This document shows positions 17,632 to 26,480 of a stretch of DNA of 64,000 bases, in pieces. The stretch's first letter is position 1. Every line of letters begins with the position of its first letter. A program made the translations under genes and the position numbers. The notes beneath the pieces are model-generated. The model was not told the DNA's origin. It did no database searches and worked only from the letters and a program-made list of their open reading frames with translations. Source of the DNA: Anaerolineales bacterium. GTDB lineage: Bacteria > Chloroflexota > Anaerolineae > Anaerolineales > UBA4823. The stretch spans positions 678,357-742,356 of the forward strand of contig JANXBJ010000001.1 in assembly GCA_025057645.1 (NCBI GenBank), read 5' to 3'.

Positions 17632-19055
17632 TTCGATTCCCAAACACCGGCGATCTTCAATCCATCTTGCAGTATTGAGTCAACTCGGTCAGCATGCATT
17701 GTCTCAGTATAGACTCGGATAATCGGCTCCGTGCCCGAAAAGCGGATAAGCAGCCAACCACCGTCCTCAAGCCAAAACTTATAGCCGTCCGTGGTATCCA
17801 AACCGGTCACAGCCAGTCCCGCAATTGCGGTCGGATTGGCAGCTAGAATCTTTGCCTCATATTCTTGGCGGTTGCCTTCGAACGGAGTATCGACTCGAGC
17901 ATAGTAATGCGGGCCTACAATGCTAAATAGCAAGTCCACTAATCCCGAAGGCTTTCTTCGCAGTTCCACCATCATATCTAAGAGATACAGAGCGGCCAAA
18001 ATTCCATCTCTCTCGGGCACGTGCCCGTGAAAGGCAAACCCGCCCGACTCTTCCCCGCCGATCATTGCGTGGGTTTCAAGCATCTTCGGCGCCACATACT
18101 TAAAGCCAACGCCAGTCTCGTAAACAGGCACACCATAAATTTTCCCCAGTTTATTCAATATGGTGGTAGTAGAAAGGGTCTTTACAATGGGGCCGCGGAG
18201 ACCTCTGACCTCCAAGAGATAATAGGCCAGCAAACCAAACACTCGCAATTGGTCAACAAAGTTCCCTTTCTCATCCCCCAACCCAACCCGATCGGCGTCT
18301 CCGTCAGTGACAATTAATACGTCAGACTGGGTTTCCAGAACCGCCCTGAGACCTTCATTGATGTTTGGAGGGATAGGCTCCGGGCGCTTCATCCCGGGAA
18401 AAATCGGATTGCGTTGATTGTGAATCTCGATGATTTGCGTTTCACCTCCACTTAACAAACGCGGGAACCACCCGCTACCGTTACCCCACATTGGGTCAAC
18501 ACAAACCCGTAAACCCGCTCGGCGGATTTTCTCGAAGTCAACCAGACTCTGAAGTTGCTGAATGTAGGGTGGAGCGGGGTCAAAGAAACGAACTTTCCCC
18601 GTCCTTTGGGCTTCATCCAAGGGGATACGCCGAATCTCTCTCTCGTTATCCGGGATTCGTTTCTCAATTTCAACTAATCCCACGGGGTCAATGGCACCGC
18701 CAAACTCATTGCGCACCTTGAATCCATTATCGGTCGGGGGGTTATGGGACGCAGTAATGTTTATTCCTCCCGCAGCACCCTTATTAACGATAGAATAGGC
18801 AATGACCGGCGTTGGAGTCGCATCCTGCGTAAGCCAAACCCCGAAACCGTTCCCGGCCATAACTTCCGCTGCCGCCGCAGCAAAATTCTCCGAATGAAAC
18901 CGGCGATCGTAGCCAATAACGACTTCTCTTCCCCCATAACCATAATCCTCCAAAAAATTGGCAAAACCTTGGGCGCAACGGCGTACGTTCAGAAAGGTGT
19001 AATCCTCAGCGATAACCCCTCTCCAGCCATCCGTCCCAAACTTGATCTGCAACAT
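17628..19055 (-). CDS. Phosphoglucomutase/phosphomannomutase family protein
   Basis: Alpha-D-phosphohexomutase, 475 aa, which moves phosphate between C1 and C6 of hexoses. Active-site segments in order are KFGTDGWRG, the phosphoserine loop [14 protein letters not shown], the metal loop DGDADR, the sugar loop GEESGGF and the phosphate-binding RFSGTEP near the end. Whether it acts on glucose, mannose or glucosamine is not clear. I use ATG 19055, which has GGAGG upstream; the ATG at 19067 lies before that site. It heads the run with tatD and the prenyl synthase. Confidence 0.93.
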   Translation of the reverse strand: MLQIKFGTDGWRGVIAEDYTFLNVRRCAQGFANFLEDYGYGGREVVIGYDRRFHSENFAAAAAEVMAGNGFGVWLTQDATPTPVIAYSIVNKGAAGGINITASHNPPTDNGFKVRNEFGGAIDPVGLVEIEKRIPDNEREIRRIPLDEAQRTGKVRFFDPAPPYIQQLQSLVDFEKIRRAGLRVCVDPMWGNGSGWFPRLLSGGETQIIEIHNQRNPIFPGMKRPEPIPPNINEGLRAVLETQSDVLIVTDGDADRVGLGDEKGNFVDQLRVFGLLAYYLLEVRGLRGPIVKTLSTTTILNKLGKIYGVPVYETGVGFKYVAPKMLETHAMIGGEESGGFAFHGHVPERDGILAALYLLDMMVELRRKPSGLVDLLFSIVGPHYYARVDTPFEGNRQEYEAKILAANPTAIAGLAVTGLDTTDGYKFWLEDGGWLLIRFSGTEPIIRVYTETMHADRVDSILQDGLKIAGVWESK

Positions 19056-19294
19056 AGAGCCCTCCAAAACAACCTTGCCATGTATGCGTGTATTATATCA
19101 GGGGAAGATTCGTTCCTAACCTCACAATCACTTGATAATACCATATTCCAAGGTTTTTCGTATAGGTGCACATCTGCGAACTTCTAAACATAACAGTTTT
19201 CCGACTCCAAGAAGGGAGCTTTCCTCCTTCTACTGGAGACCCAAACGTCTATTCCAAACTATTGCTCTACAAAAGCCTCTTCTCCAGGATAGGA

Positions 19295-19300
19295 TATAAT
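19295..19300 (+). promoter_or_regulatory. -10 box of the cysteine desulfurase gene, leaderless mRNA predicted
   Basis: TATAAT is followed by exactly 7 nt and then the ATG at 19308. No ribosome site precedes the ATG. No clear -35 box is found at 16-18 nt spacing. Confidence 0.6.
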
Positions 19301-19307
19301 TGCTTAT

Positions 19308-20468
19308 ATGGCAAACAAAGTCAACCAAGTTTATCTGGATTATGCTGCTACTACGCCGATGGCAGAAGAAGCCTTCGAGGCAATGCTTCCTTACTTCCGA
19401 GAGGAGTTCGGCAATCCCTCGTCGCTCCATCGGTTCGGCCAGCGAGCCGAAGCTGCTCTTGAGGAAGCTCGAGAGACGGTCGCTCGCCATCTTAACTGCG
19501 ATGTTGAGGAAGTGATTTTCACCTCCGGCGGCACCGAAAGCGATAACTTGGCTTTGCGTGGGTGTGCGCTTGCGCGTCAAAGGCAAAACGGCGCTAACCA
19601 TATCCTGATCAGCGCTGTTGAACATCACGCAGTCTCCCACACCGCAGAACAGCTAGCCCATCACTTCGGTTTTGAGGTGGAAACTCTACCCGTTGACTCA
19701 CAGGGCATGGTTTCCCCGGAGGAGGTTAGAAAGCGAATCCGCCCCGAGACTGCGTTAGTTTCAATTATCTACGCCAACAACGAGATCGGAACGATAAACC
19801 GAATTGATGAAATTGGAAAAATTTGTCGTGAGGAAGGGATTCCTTTTCATACCGATGCCGTTCAGGCAACTGCCTACCTCCCTCTCGACGTTAACCGTTT
19901 GAATATCGATCTTCTCTCCCTGGGCGCGCATAAGTTTTACGGGCCTAAAGGCATTGGCGTCTTATACCTCCGCAAAGATACCCCCTTTATCTCCTTGCAA
20001 ACAGGAGGTGGACAAGAGTGGGGTCGCAGATCGGGAACCCCCAATGTCCCTTACATTGTGGGGATGAGCGCAGCACTAAAGTTTGTGAAGGCACATCAAG
20101 ACCTATGGAAAAACACCCTAGTGCGCCTGCGTGATAGACTTATCGAAGAAGTGCTAGCAGAAATACCGAACAGCCAGTTAACCGGGCATCGAACTCAGCG
20201 GCTCCCCAATCATGCCAGTTTCGTCTTCGAAGGTGTCGAAAGCCAAAGGCTAGTAGCGTTATTGGACAACGAAGGTTTTGCATGCTCTTCCGCTTCAGCA
20301 TGCAAAACCGGCAATCCATCTCCCTCTGCGGTGCTTCTTGCACTGGGACTACCCAGAGAGCTGGCCATGGGATCCCTGCGAGTCACCCTAGGCAAAGACA
20401 CCTCGGAAGAAGATCTGGACGGCTTTATCCGTTGTCTCAAGAGCGTGATAGCGCGCTTGCGAAGGTAA
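19308..20468 (+). CDS. Cysteine desulfurase (IscS/NifS class)
   Basis: PLP enzyme, 386 aa, taking sulfur from cysteine as a persulfide. Visible are the N-terminal YLDYAATTP, SGGTESDNLAL, the PLP-contact His in AVEHHAVSH, DAVQA, the PLP Lys in GAHKFYGPKG and the persulfide Cys in the loop SSASACKTG. The next gene is mnmA, so the likely job is feeding sulfur to tRNA 2-thiolation, and perhaps to Fe-S clusters for the many Fe-S proteins further on. mnmA follows after 16 nt. Confidence 0.95.
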   Translation: MANKVNQVYLDYAATTPMAEEAFEAMLPYFREEFGNPSSLHRFGQRAEAALEEARETVARHLNCDVEEVIFTSGGTESDNLALRGCALARQRQNGANHILISAVEHHAVSHTAEQLAHHFGFEVETLPVDSQGMVSPEEVRKRIRPETALVSIIYANNEIGTINRIDEIGKICREEGIPFHTDAVQATAYLPLDVNRLNIDLLSLGAHKFYGPKGIGVLYLRKDTPFISLQTGGGQEWGRRSGTPNVPYIVGMSAALKFVKAHQDLWKNTLVRLRDRLIEEVLAEIPNSQLTGHRTQRLPNHASFVFEGVESQRLVALLDNEGFACSSASACKTGNPSPSAVLLALGLPRELAMGSLRVTLGKDTSEEDLDGFIRCLKSVIARLRR

Positions 20469-20484
20469 CGCAGAGCTTTGATTT

Positions 20485-21570
20485 ATGAACCCAAGCAGCA
20501 AAATCGTTGTTGTTGGAATGAGCGGAGGGGTAGACAGCTCTGTAGCCGCTGCGCTACTCAAAGAGGAGGGGTATCGCGTTATTGGGGTGATGATGAATTT
20601 GTGGAGCGAGAGCGGCAAAGAGAATGCAAACCGCTGCTGCACCCCTGACTCGATGCGCGTTGCCAAGAGGGTGGCAGCCGTATTAGATATCCCCTTCTAC
20701 ACCCTAGACGTGCGCGAACAATTTTATAACCGGGTTGTCAGCTTCTTCATTGAAGGTTACCAGCAGGGGATCACCCCGAATCCGTGTATTCAGTGTAACC
20801 GTTATATTCGGTGGGGCGCTTTGCTGGACTTTGCGCTCTCATTAGGTGCGGCGTATCTCGCCACCGGACATTACGCTCGTAAAGTACTTGATGAGCACGG
20901 CAAATACCAGTTGTTGCGCGCAAAAGACCAAAAGAAAGATCAATCCTATGTTCTGCACCTGCTAACCCAAGCCGATTTAGCCAGAACTCTGTTTCCTTTG
21001 GGCGAGTTGACCAAGGAAGAAGTGCGACAACTGGCAATAAAATTTCGCCTTCCCGTAGCCCACCGCAATGAAAGTCAAGATCTCTGCTTCTTGGCAGGAG
21101 AGGATTACCGCGATTTCCTCAGAAGACATCTGGAAGAACTACCCCCTCCAGGCCCGATCTTAGACACCCAAGGGAACTACCTCGGCCAACACGGCGGGTT
21201 GCCCTTCTATACCATTGGCCAACGTAAAGGGCTGGGGATTTCAACCGGAAAGCCAACTTATGTGGTCTCAAAGGATGTAGCTCGTCAAGCCCTTATTGTT
21301 GGCTCGAAAGAGGAAACCCGGAAGAGCGCCTTCATTGTGGCTCGGGTCAACTGGATCAGCGGCTTTCCACCCCCGCTTCCTGCAGAGGCAACCGTTAAGG
21401 TGCGCTATCTCTCGCCCTTGTTGCCTGCACGCATCCACCCGGCCGAGAACGATTGCTACCAAGTAACCCTAGCCGAACCTTATTCGGACATCACTCCGGG
21501 TCAAGCTGCTGTTTTTTACCAAGGCGAGCTTTGCCTTGGCGGAGGCACGATCCATCGGGTTCTGTCTTAG
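20485..21570 (+). CDS. mnmA: tRNA-specific 2-thiouridylase
   Basis: MnmA, 361 aa, makes 2-thiouridine at the wobble position 34 of Lys, Glu and Gln tRNAs. The ATP PP-loop is GMSGGVDSSVAA near the start. The two catalytic cysteines are in TPNPCIQCNR and in SQDLCFLAG, followed by the central and C-terminal beta-barrel domains. It sits directly after the cysteine desulfurase that should supply its sulfur. Length is normal. Confidence 0.97.
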   Translation: MNPSSKIVVVGMSGGVDSSVAAALLKEEGYRVIGVMMNLWSESGKENANRCCTPDSMRVAKRVAAVLDIPFYTLDVREQFYNRVVSFFIEGYQQGITPNPCIQCNRYIRWGALLDFALSLGAAYLATGHYARKVLDEHGKYQLLRAKDQKKDQSYVLHLLTQADLARTLFPLGELTKEEVRQLAIKFRLPVAHRNESQDLCFLAGEDYRDFLRRHLEELPPPGPILDTQGNYLGQHGGLPFYTIGQRKGLGISTGKPTYVVSKDVARQALIVGSKEETRKSAFIVARVNWISGFPPPLPAEATVKVRYLSPLLPARIHPAENDCYQVTLAEPYSDITPGQAAVFYQGELCLGGGTIHRVLS

Positions 21571-21590
21571 GAGGAGCTGGCAGCGGAAAG

Positions 21591-21875
21591 ATGTTTCTGC
21601 AAAACTACCTCCTTGGCTTGATTCTCTCCACACTCTACGGAAGCTTGTTTCACCTTTGGCGGGGAGGAAACCTTGCCCGGCTGCTCTTTTATTGGGCCCT
21701 AAGTGGAATTGGATTTTGGATTGGGCATTGGGCAGGCAACGCCCTTGATCTCAGCTTCGGCAAAGTCGGTCCTTTGCAGGTCGCTTCGGCTACCCTTGTC
21801 TCAATCCTGTGCCTGTTCATTGGCCACTGGCTGAGCCTTGTCCGCTCTCACTCCCTTGACGAGAGGTCGAGTTGA
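21591..21875 (+). CDS. Small membrane protein, function unknown
   Basis: Predicted integral membrane protein, 94 aa, with three hydrophobic stretches (about residues 5-22, 28-48 and 62-80). I do not recognise a family. The ATG at 21591 has a purine-rich GCGGAAAG before it and lies 20 nt after mnmA. The stop overlaps the start of trmI (TGATG), so it is translated in the same operon. Upstream in-frame codons overlap mnmA and look non-coding. Confidence 0.7.
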   Translation: MFLQNYLLGLILSTLYGSLFHLWRGGNLARLLFYWALSGIGFWIGHWAGNALDLSFGKVGPLQVASATLVSILCLFIGHWLSLVRSHSLDERSS

Positions 21876-22723
21876 TGAGCTTTGCAGAGTCGGTCTCCTC
21901 GGTAACCCAAGCAGGCGATCTAGTCCAACTGGTTAGCCCTACCAATCAAAAATTCTTCCTGCGGCTAACGCCCGGGACGAAAATGCACACCCATCACGGA
22001 GTCATCGCTCATGACGACCTGATCGGTGTCCCCTGGGGAAGCGAAGTGCAAAGTCACACCGGTCACAGATATCTCCTTCTCAAACCCACCCTACATGATC
22101 TATTGCTCGAGACAAAACGAAACACTCAGATTGTCTACCCCAAGGACATCGGCTATATCCTTTTAAGGATGGGGATCGGAGAAGGACAGACGATTCTAGA
22201 AGCCGGGACAGGCTCAGGCGCACTGACCTCCGCTTTTGCGTGGTTCGTGGGCAAGAGTGGAAAAGTGATCTCCTATGACGTTCGTTCTGATGTTCAAAAC
22301 CTCGCCCGAAAAAACCTTGAACGGTTGGGCTTGGAAGAGCGAGTGGTTCTCAAGACAAAGGACATCGGCTTCGGTTTCGATGAGAAAGATGCGGATGCTC
22401 TCTTTTTGGACTTACCGAATCCCTTTGATTATGTGGAGCAAGTTAGCCATGCATTGAAGCCGGGTGGAAACTTTGGAGCGATTTTGCCAACCACCAATCA
22501 AGTTCAAAAACTTCTTGCGGCGCTGCAAGCCCATCATTTCGGGTTTTTGGAGGTTTGTGAAATCCTGATCCGTTACTACCGTCCCTTTGCCGAGAAATTA
22601 CGCCCAGTCGATCGCATGGTTGCCCACACGGGCTTTCTTGTCTTCGCCAGGCCGGTGTTCATGAGTTCTGAGTTTATTCGGGATGAGACCCCAAGCCTTG
22701 AGGAAGCTGCGGAAGCAGATTAG
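21875..22723 (+). CDS. trmI: tRNA (adenine-58-N1) methyltransferase, TrmI family
   Basis: SAM-dependent methyltransferase, 282 aa, for m1A58 in the T-loop of tRNAs, a modification tied to tRNA stability and common in thermophiles. The N-terminal small beta domain is followed by the typical YPKDIGYIL segment and the SAM motif ILEAGTGSGALT, then FLDLPNPFDYVE and the GGNFGAILPTTNQ strand. I start it at ATG 21875, one base into the preceding stop; the TTG before it is an alternative. The order mnmA, membrane protein, trmI suggests a tRNA-modification group. Confidence 0.93.
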   Translation: MSFAESVSSVTQAGDLVQLVSPTNQKFFLRLTPGTKMHTHHGVIAHDDLIGVPWGSEVQSHTGHRYLLLKPTLHDLLLETKRNTQIVYPKDIGYILLRMGIGEGQTILEAGTGSGALTSAFAWFVGKSGKVISYDVRSDVQNLARKNLERLGLEERVVLKTKDIGFGFDEKDADALFLDLPNPFDYVEQVSHALKPGGNFGAILPTTNQVQKLLAALQAHHFGFLEVCEILIRYYRPFAEKLRPVDRMVAHTGFLVFARPVFMSSEFIRDETPSLEEAAEAD

Positions 22724-22751
22724 TTAGTTTATTACTGAAAAGCGGTGCACC

Positions 22752-23426
22752 ATGGCTCTGGCTGGGGATTGCCGACCGATATTGAGGGTGCTGAACACCT
22801 ACCCAAAAGAGGCTCTGGGCAACTACCTGCGACAAGTTCTTCGCTCTCCCCTGCCGAGTTCATTTATGCGCGCCAGAGCTTTCACCTTTCCGACACCCCC
22901 GACCCAAGCAGCCATCCTAGTGCCCATTCTAAGATCCATGGATCAATGGGGCTTGCTCTTCATCCGGCGAGCCCAATCCGCCGATCCTCACGGCGGTCAG
23001 GTCGCCTTTCCAGGCGGCAGGGTGGAGCGGGATGACCCCTCTATTGAAGCCGCTTCGCTAAGGGAAGCCCACGAAGAGATTGGCTTGTCACCTGAAGACG
23101 TCGAAATTCTAGGCAAGCTCCCCCCTATCCTTACAGTTACCAATTACCAAATTCACCCAGTGATTGGGATGATTCCGTATCCCTATCCGTTCCGCCTATC
23201 CCCAAAAGAAGTGCAAAAGGTGTTTACCCTCTCGCTGGAATGGCTGGCAACCCCCTCAAACTACCGTGTTGAAGAACGTCAGCTACCCTACCCCGTTGGA
23301 AAAATTGCCACTATCTACTACCACCCCTATCAGGACGAAGTGCTTTGGGGAGCTTCTGCTCAAATTGTCCATATGTTACTTTTCCAAATCAGCCGTCAAG
23401 CCTCCTCACCTCAGGAAGAGGCTTGA
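22752..23426 (+). CDS. Nudix hydrolase, CoA-pyrophosphatase-like
   Basis: Nudix hydrolase, 224 aa. The Nudix box is GGRVERDDPSIEAASLREAHEEIGL, with the preceding GGQVAFPGGR typical of NudL/YeaB coenzyme A pyrophosphatases, which cut CoA or related dinucleotides into two phosphates. A 40-residue N-terminal extension precedes the domain. The last codons (ASSPQEEA and stop) are part of the terminator hairpin at 23393-23436. Substrate assignment rests only on the extended motif. Confidence 0.85.
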   Translation: MALAGDCRPILRVLNTYPKEALGNYLRQVLRSPLPSSFMRARAFTFPTPPTQAAILVPILRSMDQWGLLFIRRAQSADPHGGQVAFPGGRVERDDPSIEAASLREAHEEIGLSPEDVEILGKLPPILTVTNYQIHPVIGMIPYPYPFRLSPKEVQKVFTLSLEWLATPSNYRVEERQLPYPVGKIATIYYHPYQDEVLWGASAQIVHMLLFQISRQASSPQEEA

Positions 23427-23436
23427 CGGCCTTTTT
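23393..23436 (+). terminator. Intrinsic terminator overlapping the end of the Nudix gene
   Basis: Perfect 12-bp stem CCGTCAAGCCTC (23393-23404) / GAGGCTTGACGG (23418-23429) followed by CCTTTTTG. The stop codon TGA lies inside the right arm. It should end the nifS-mnmA-trmI-Nudix transcripts. Confidence 0.85.
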
Positions 23437-23448
23437 GAGTAACCCTGC

Positions 23449-24084
23449 TCAGAATTCCTCTTTCTCTTTCTTGCCTTTCTCGATTACTTCGGGCTCAAAC
23501 TCTTCGCCAGGCTCACCTTCGACTTCCTCCCCTTCAGGCGCAGCGATAAGCACTACGAGCTCATCACCGTCGTTGAGCACCTCCACACCCTCAGGCAAGG
23601 CCAAGTCTTTGACATGAATCGCCTCTCCAATCCTTTCGAGCTTGCTCAAATCTACCACAATCTTTTCGGGCAGGTCCTTGGGGAGACACTCCACCTCAAT
23701 CTCCTCTAACCCGGTAACCAACACTCCACCAAAATTCTTGACCGCAGGTGCTTCACCTTCAAGCTCGACCGGGACAAGGGCCCGAATGGCCTCCGTCATC
23801 GAGACAGCGAGAAAGTCCACGTGGAGCAAATTCCCAGTAATCGGGTGGTATTGCCGCTCCCTCACCAGCACCGGAATCCTCTGGCCATCGACATTGAGCT
23901 GAATCAACTGAGAACTTGAGATACCAGCGAGAGAACGAACCGCATGCCGATAATCCAACACAATCGCAAGCGGTGAGAAGTGATGACCGTACACCACAGC
24001 CGGCAACTTCCCCGCCCGACGCAGGGCCTTTACCTTCTTGCCAACCACTTCTCTCTTCGCAGCTTCTAGAACCACATTTTCCAT
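23449..24084 (-). CDS. rplY: 50S ribosomal protein L25 (CTC-type)
   Basis: Ribosomal protein L25, 211 aa, long CTC/TL5-type form that binds 5S rRNA in the large subunit. The N-terminal L25 beta-barrel has KVKALRRAGKLPAVVYGH and ends near residue 95; the C-terminal TL5 domain follows, with an acidic, low-complexity tail (EGEEVEGEPGEEFEPE). It has its own near-consensus promoter and a GGAGGAAG ribosome site. The neighbouring genes are unrelated. Confidence 0.95.
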   Translation of the reverse strand: MENVVLEAAKREVVGKKVKALRRAGKLPAVVYGHHFSPLAIVLDYRHAVRSLAGISSSQLIQLNVDGQRIPVLVRERQYHPITGNLLHVDFLAVSMTEAIRALVPVELEGEAPAVKNFGGVLVTGLEEIEVECLPKDLPEKIVVDLSKLERIGEAIHVKDLALPEGVEVLNDGDELVVLIAAPEGEEVEGEPGEEFEPEVIEKGKKEKEEF

Positions 24085-24173
24085 GATTATTCTTCCTCCG
24101 GGCGCCTTTCACCCAAGTAGATTTGAATCAGCCTTGCTGTTATGAACTCGCTAATTCTGAATTGCAGGATGCG

Positions 24174-24202
24174 ATTGTATCCGCTCAATCCTAATTCGTC
24201 AA
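24174..24202 (-). promoter_or_regulatory. Promoter of rplY
   Basis: Minus strand: -35 TTGACG (24197-24202), 17-nt spacer, -10 TACAAT (24174-24179). Predicted start near 24167, about 80 nt before the rplY ATG. Upstream, at 24227-24260, an imperfect hairpin (AGAGGATAGC / GCTAGTCCTCT) lacks a U-run but could slow transcripts coming from the alcohol dehydrogenase gene. Confidence 0.8.
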
Positions 24203-24326
24203 TCCCAACCCTATTCCGAGGTGGTTAGAGGATAGCATGAGGGCTACCAGCTAGTCCTCTCACACAAGTTTAAGCTTCCAAGCAAAAACCTATTTGCTCT
24301 CTCAGCGAAGCCCTGTCGAAAGGAGT

Positions 24327-25472
24327 CTACATGGCCCTTTGTAAAATGGCAACCATTTCCTCCTTTGTTAGCGCAACCGGATTCCCCTTCATGCTGCTTG
24401 CGCGAGAGGACTTCTCCACAATGAGGTCAAAATCTTCGCGCCTGACTCCCAGTTGAGATAAGGAAGGAATGCCCAACTGCTCATTGAGTTTAGCAGCCCA
24501 TTCAACTAGCTGCTCTTCGCTTTGAAGACCAAGGATTTGGGCAATCTCCCGATAGCGCATGAGGTGTTGGCTACGCAGACCCCGCTCTTTCAGGGCCATC
24601 AGGTTCCTCTCAATTACGGCCGGAAGCAAGGCTGCGCAGATCGCTCCATGCGGCGCGCCATACATACCCCCCAATACGCCCGCAAAGCCATGCACAGCTC
24701 CCAACTTTGCATTGGCTAGAGCAATGCCGCTAAACAAGCTGGCAACAGCCATATCTCTCCGAGCCTCACCATCCTTCCCATTCTGATACGCCTTGAGCAA
24801 TGCCCGAGAAATGCGTCGGATTCCATCGCGGCAAAGAGCATCGACCAACTCATTCGGTTGATTGCTCACAAAGGGTTCGATGAGTTGAGTAAGGGCATCC
24901 ATTCCGCTGCGAGCGGTCACTTCGGGAGGATTGTCGTAAGTGAGTTGGGGATCAACAATTGCAACCTTAGCACAGAGCAAGGGGCTACGCAAGCTAACCT
25001 TCACTTTCTGAGTAGGATCTCCAATCACGGCATTTTTCGTCACTTCACTCCCTGTGCCGGCCGTGGTAGGGAGGGCAATAAAAGGCAATGCAGGCTTCGA
25101 CAAGCTCAATCCCCTTCCAATTACCTCTAAGTAATCATAGAGGTCGCCTTCGTTGGCAATTAGCCCAGCAACCGCTTTAGCTGTGTCCAGTACACTCCCG
25201 CCGCCGATTCCCACAATGACCTCAACTTGGTGATTCTTGCCCAATGCAGCAGCGTTCTGGACGGATTCAACAGTGGGCTCGCCGGAGACGGGATGATACA
25301 GATATGCAATATCCTGAGCGGACAATTGGGCATCCAAAGTCGCTCTAAATCGTTCGGAAGGGCTGCCAAAGACCATGGCTTTTTTGCCATAGCTTCCAAC
25401 GGTCTCACCCAGTGTCTGCACCGCTCCTTCCCCCAGAACAATCCTCGTTGGCACAAGGAATTCAGTTACCAT
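24327..25472 (-). CDS. Iron-containing alcohol dehydrogenase
   Basis: Group III alcohol dehydrogenase, 381 aa, NAD(P)-dependent and metal-containing. The cofactor motif GGGSVLDTAKA follows the N-terminal Rossmann-like part; TAGTGSEVTKNAVI and metal-binding HGAICAALLP with further His and Asp residues (GMDALTQLIEP) are seen in the helical C-terminal half. Natural substrate is unknown; family members reduce aldehydes or oxidise alcohols such as 1,2-diols. It stands alone, divergent from the LCP gene. Confidence 0.92.
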   Translation of the reverse strand: MVTEFLVPTRIVLGEGAVQTLGETVGSYGKKAMVFGSPSERFRATLDAQLSAQDIAYLYHPVSGEPTVESVQNAAALGKNHQVEVIVGIGGGSVLDTAKAVAGLIANEGDLYDYLEVIGRGLSLSKPALPFIALPTTAGTGSEVTKNAVIGDPTQKVKVSLRSPLLCAKVAIVDPQLTYDNPPEVTARSGMDALTQLIEPFVSNQPNELVDALCRDGIRRISRALLKAYQNGKDGEARRDMAVASLFSGIALANAKLGAVHGFAGVLGGMYGAPHGAICAALLPAVIERNLMALKERGLRSQHLMRYREIAQILGLQSEEQLVEWAAKLNEQLGIPSLSQLGVRREDFDLIVEKSSRASSMKGNPVALTKEEMVAILQRAM

Positions 25473-25527
25473 AGCCTAGCCCTCAAAAGCAAATTTTGTT
25501 GTATGATTAATCCGTTAAGTCCATCAG

Positions 25528-25547
25528 ATTTTGGCCAAAATTATAAC
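25528..25547 (+). promoter_or_regulatory. 14-bp palindrome next to a -10-like box upstream of the LCP gene
   Basis: ATTTTGGCCAAAAT (25528-25541) is a perfect palindrome, directly followed by TATAAC (25542-25547). A start near 25554 would leave a 17-nt leader before the LCP ATG at 25572. The palindrome sits where a repressor would block RNA polymerase. No protein is known for it. Confidence 0.45.
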
Positions 25548-25571
25548 CTGAACCGGATACAAACAAAGTTT

Positions 25572-26471
25572 ATGAAACCTATTCGAACTTCGGACCCATA
25601 TCGTTCTCCTGCTCTTTACCAGAGAAGTCCCAGGCGAAGCCTGTCCGCATTTCTCTCCTGCTCGTTGCTGCTTCTCCTGAGCCTTTGCTCTCTCTCAATC
25701 CTTGCCCTCTACGCCACGATTCCGGTCAAAACCACCGTGCTGTTTCTGGGCATCGATTACGCACCGCGGAAAAGCTTTGCAGGGCGGAGTGACACCATTG
25801 TGCTGCTCCACTTTAACACCCTCCGTCCATATGTGGGTTTCTTGTCGATCCCTAGAGACCTTTGGGTGACCATTCCCGGCTACGGTGAAAACCGGATCAA
25901 CACCGCCCACTTTTTCGCCGAAAGCCAACAGAAGGGCAGCGGTCCTTTTGCAACCATTCGCACTATCGAAGCTAACTTTGGGATCCGTCCGGACTATTAT
26001 CTGCGAATTCGCTTCGATGGCGTCAAAGAAATCGTCAATGCTATGGGTGGAGTGACAATCAGGCTTGAAAAACCCATGGCGGGTTACCCTCCCGGAACTC
26101 ACCATCTGACAGGGGAGAAAGCCCTCGGGTTCGCCCGTAGACGTCAGGGGGCAGATGATTTTTTCCGTATGGAGCAGGGCCAGGTTCTGATCAAGTCGAT
26201 TCTGTTCGACTTGATCAAGCCCTCCAATTGGTATAAAATCCCCCTGGTTGTGACCACAGCCTCTAAGGTTATTGACACTAACCTTCCTTTCTGGCAGTAT
26301 CCTCGCTTGGCTCTTTTAGTCCTACGGGTGGGTGTTGAAAACATCGACTCACGCCTCATCGACAGAAGTATGACCCTCCCTTACACCACAGACCAGGGCG
26401 CAAGCGTACTGTTGCCGAGATGGGAGCTAATCCGTCCATTGATTGCAGAAATTTTTAACTCTATTGAGTAA
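25572..26471 (+). CDS. LytR-CpsA-Psr (LCP) family protein
   Basis: Membrane-anchored protein, 299 aa: a short basic N-terminus, one transmembrane helix (about residues 27-52), then an extracellular LCP domain with FLGIDYAPRKSFAGRSDTIVLLHF, SIPRDLWV, RINTAHFF and FARRRQGADDFFR. Those Asp and Arg residues bind polyprenyl-phosphate-sugar and metal. LCP enzymes attach wall polymers such as teichoic acids or capsule to peptidoglycan. I use ATG 25572, just before the membrane helix; earlier in-frame ATGs lie upstream of the promoter and inside the divergent gene. smpB follows after 9 nt. Confidence 0.92.
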   Translation: MKPIRTSDPYRSPALYQRSPRRSLSAFLSCSLLLLLSLCSLSILALYATIPVKTTVLFLGIDYAPRKSFAGRSDTIVLLHFNTLRPYVGFLSIPRDLWVTIPGYGENRINTAHFFAESQQKGSGPFATIRTIEANFGIRPDYYLRIRFDGVKEIVNAMGGVTIRLEKPMAGYPPGTHHLTGEKALGFARRRQGADDFFRMEQGQVLIKSILFDLIKPSNWYKIPLVVTTASKVIDTNLPFWQYPRLALLVLRVGVENIDSRLIDRSMTLPYTTDQGASVLLPRWELIRPLIAEIFNSIE

Positions 26472-26480
26472 CATAAGGCA

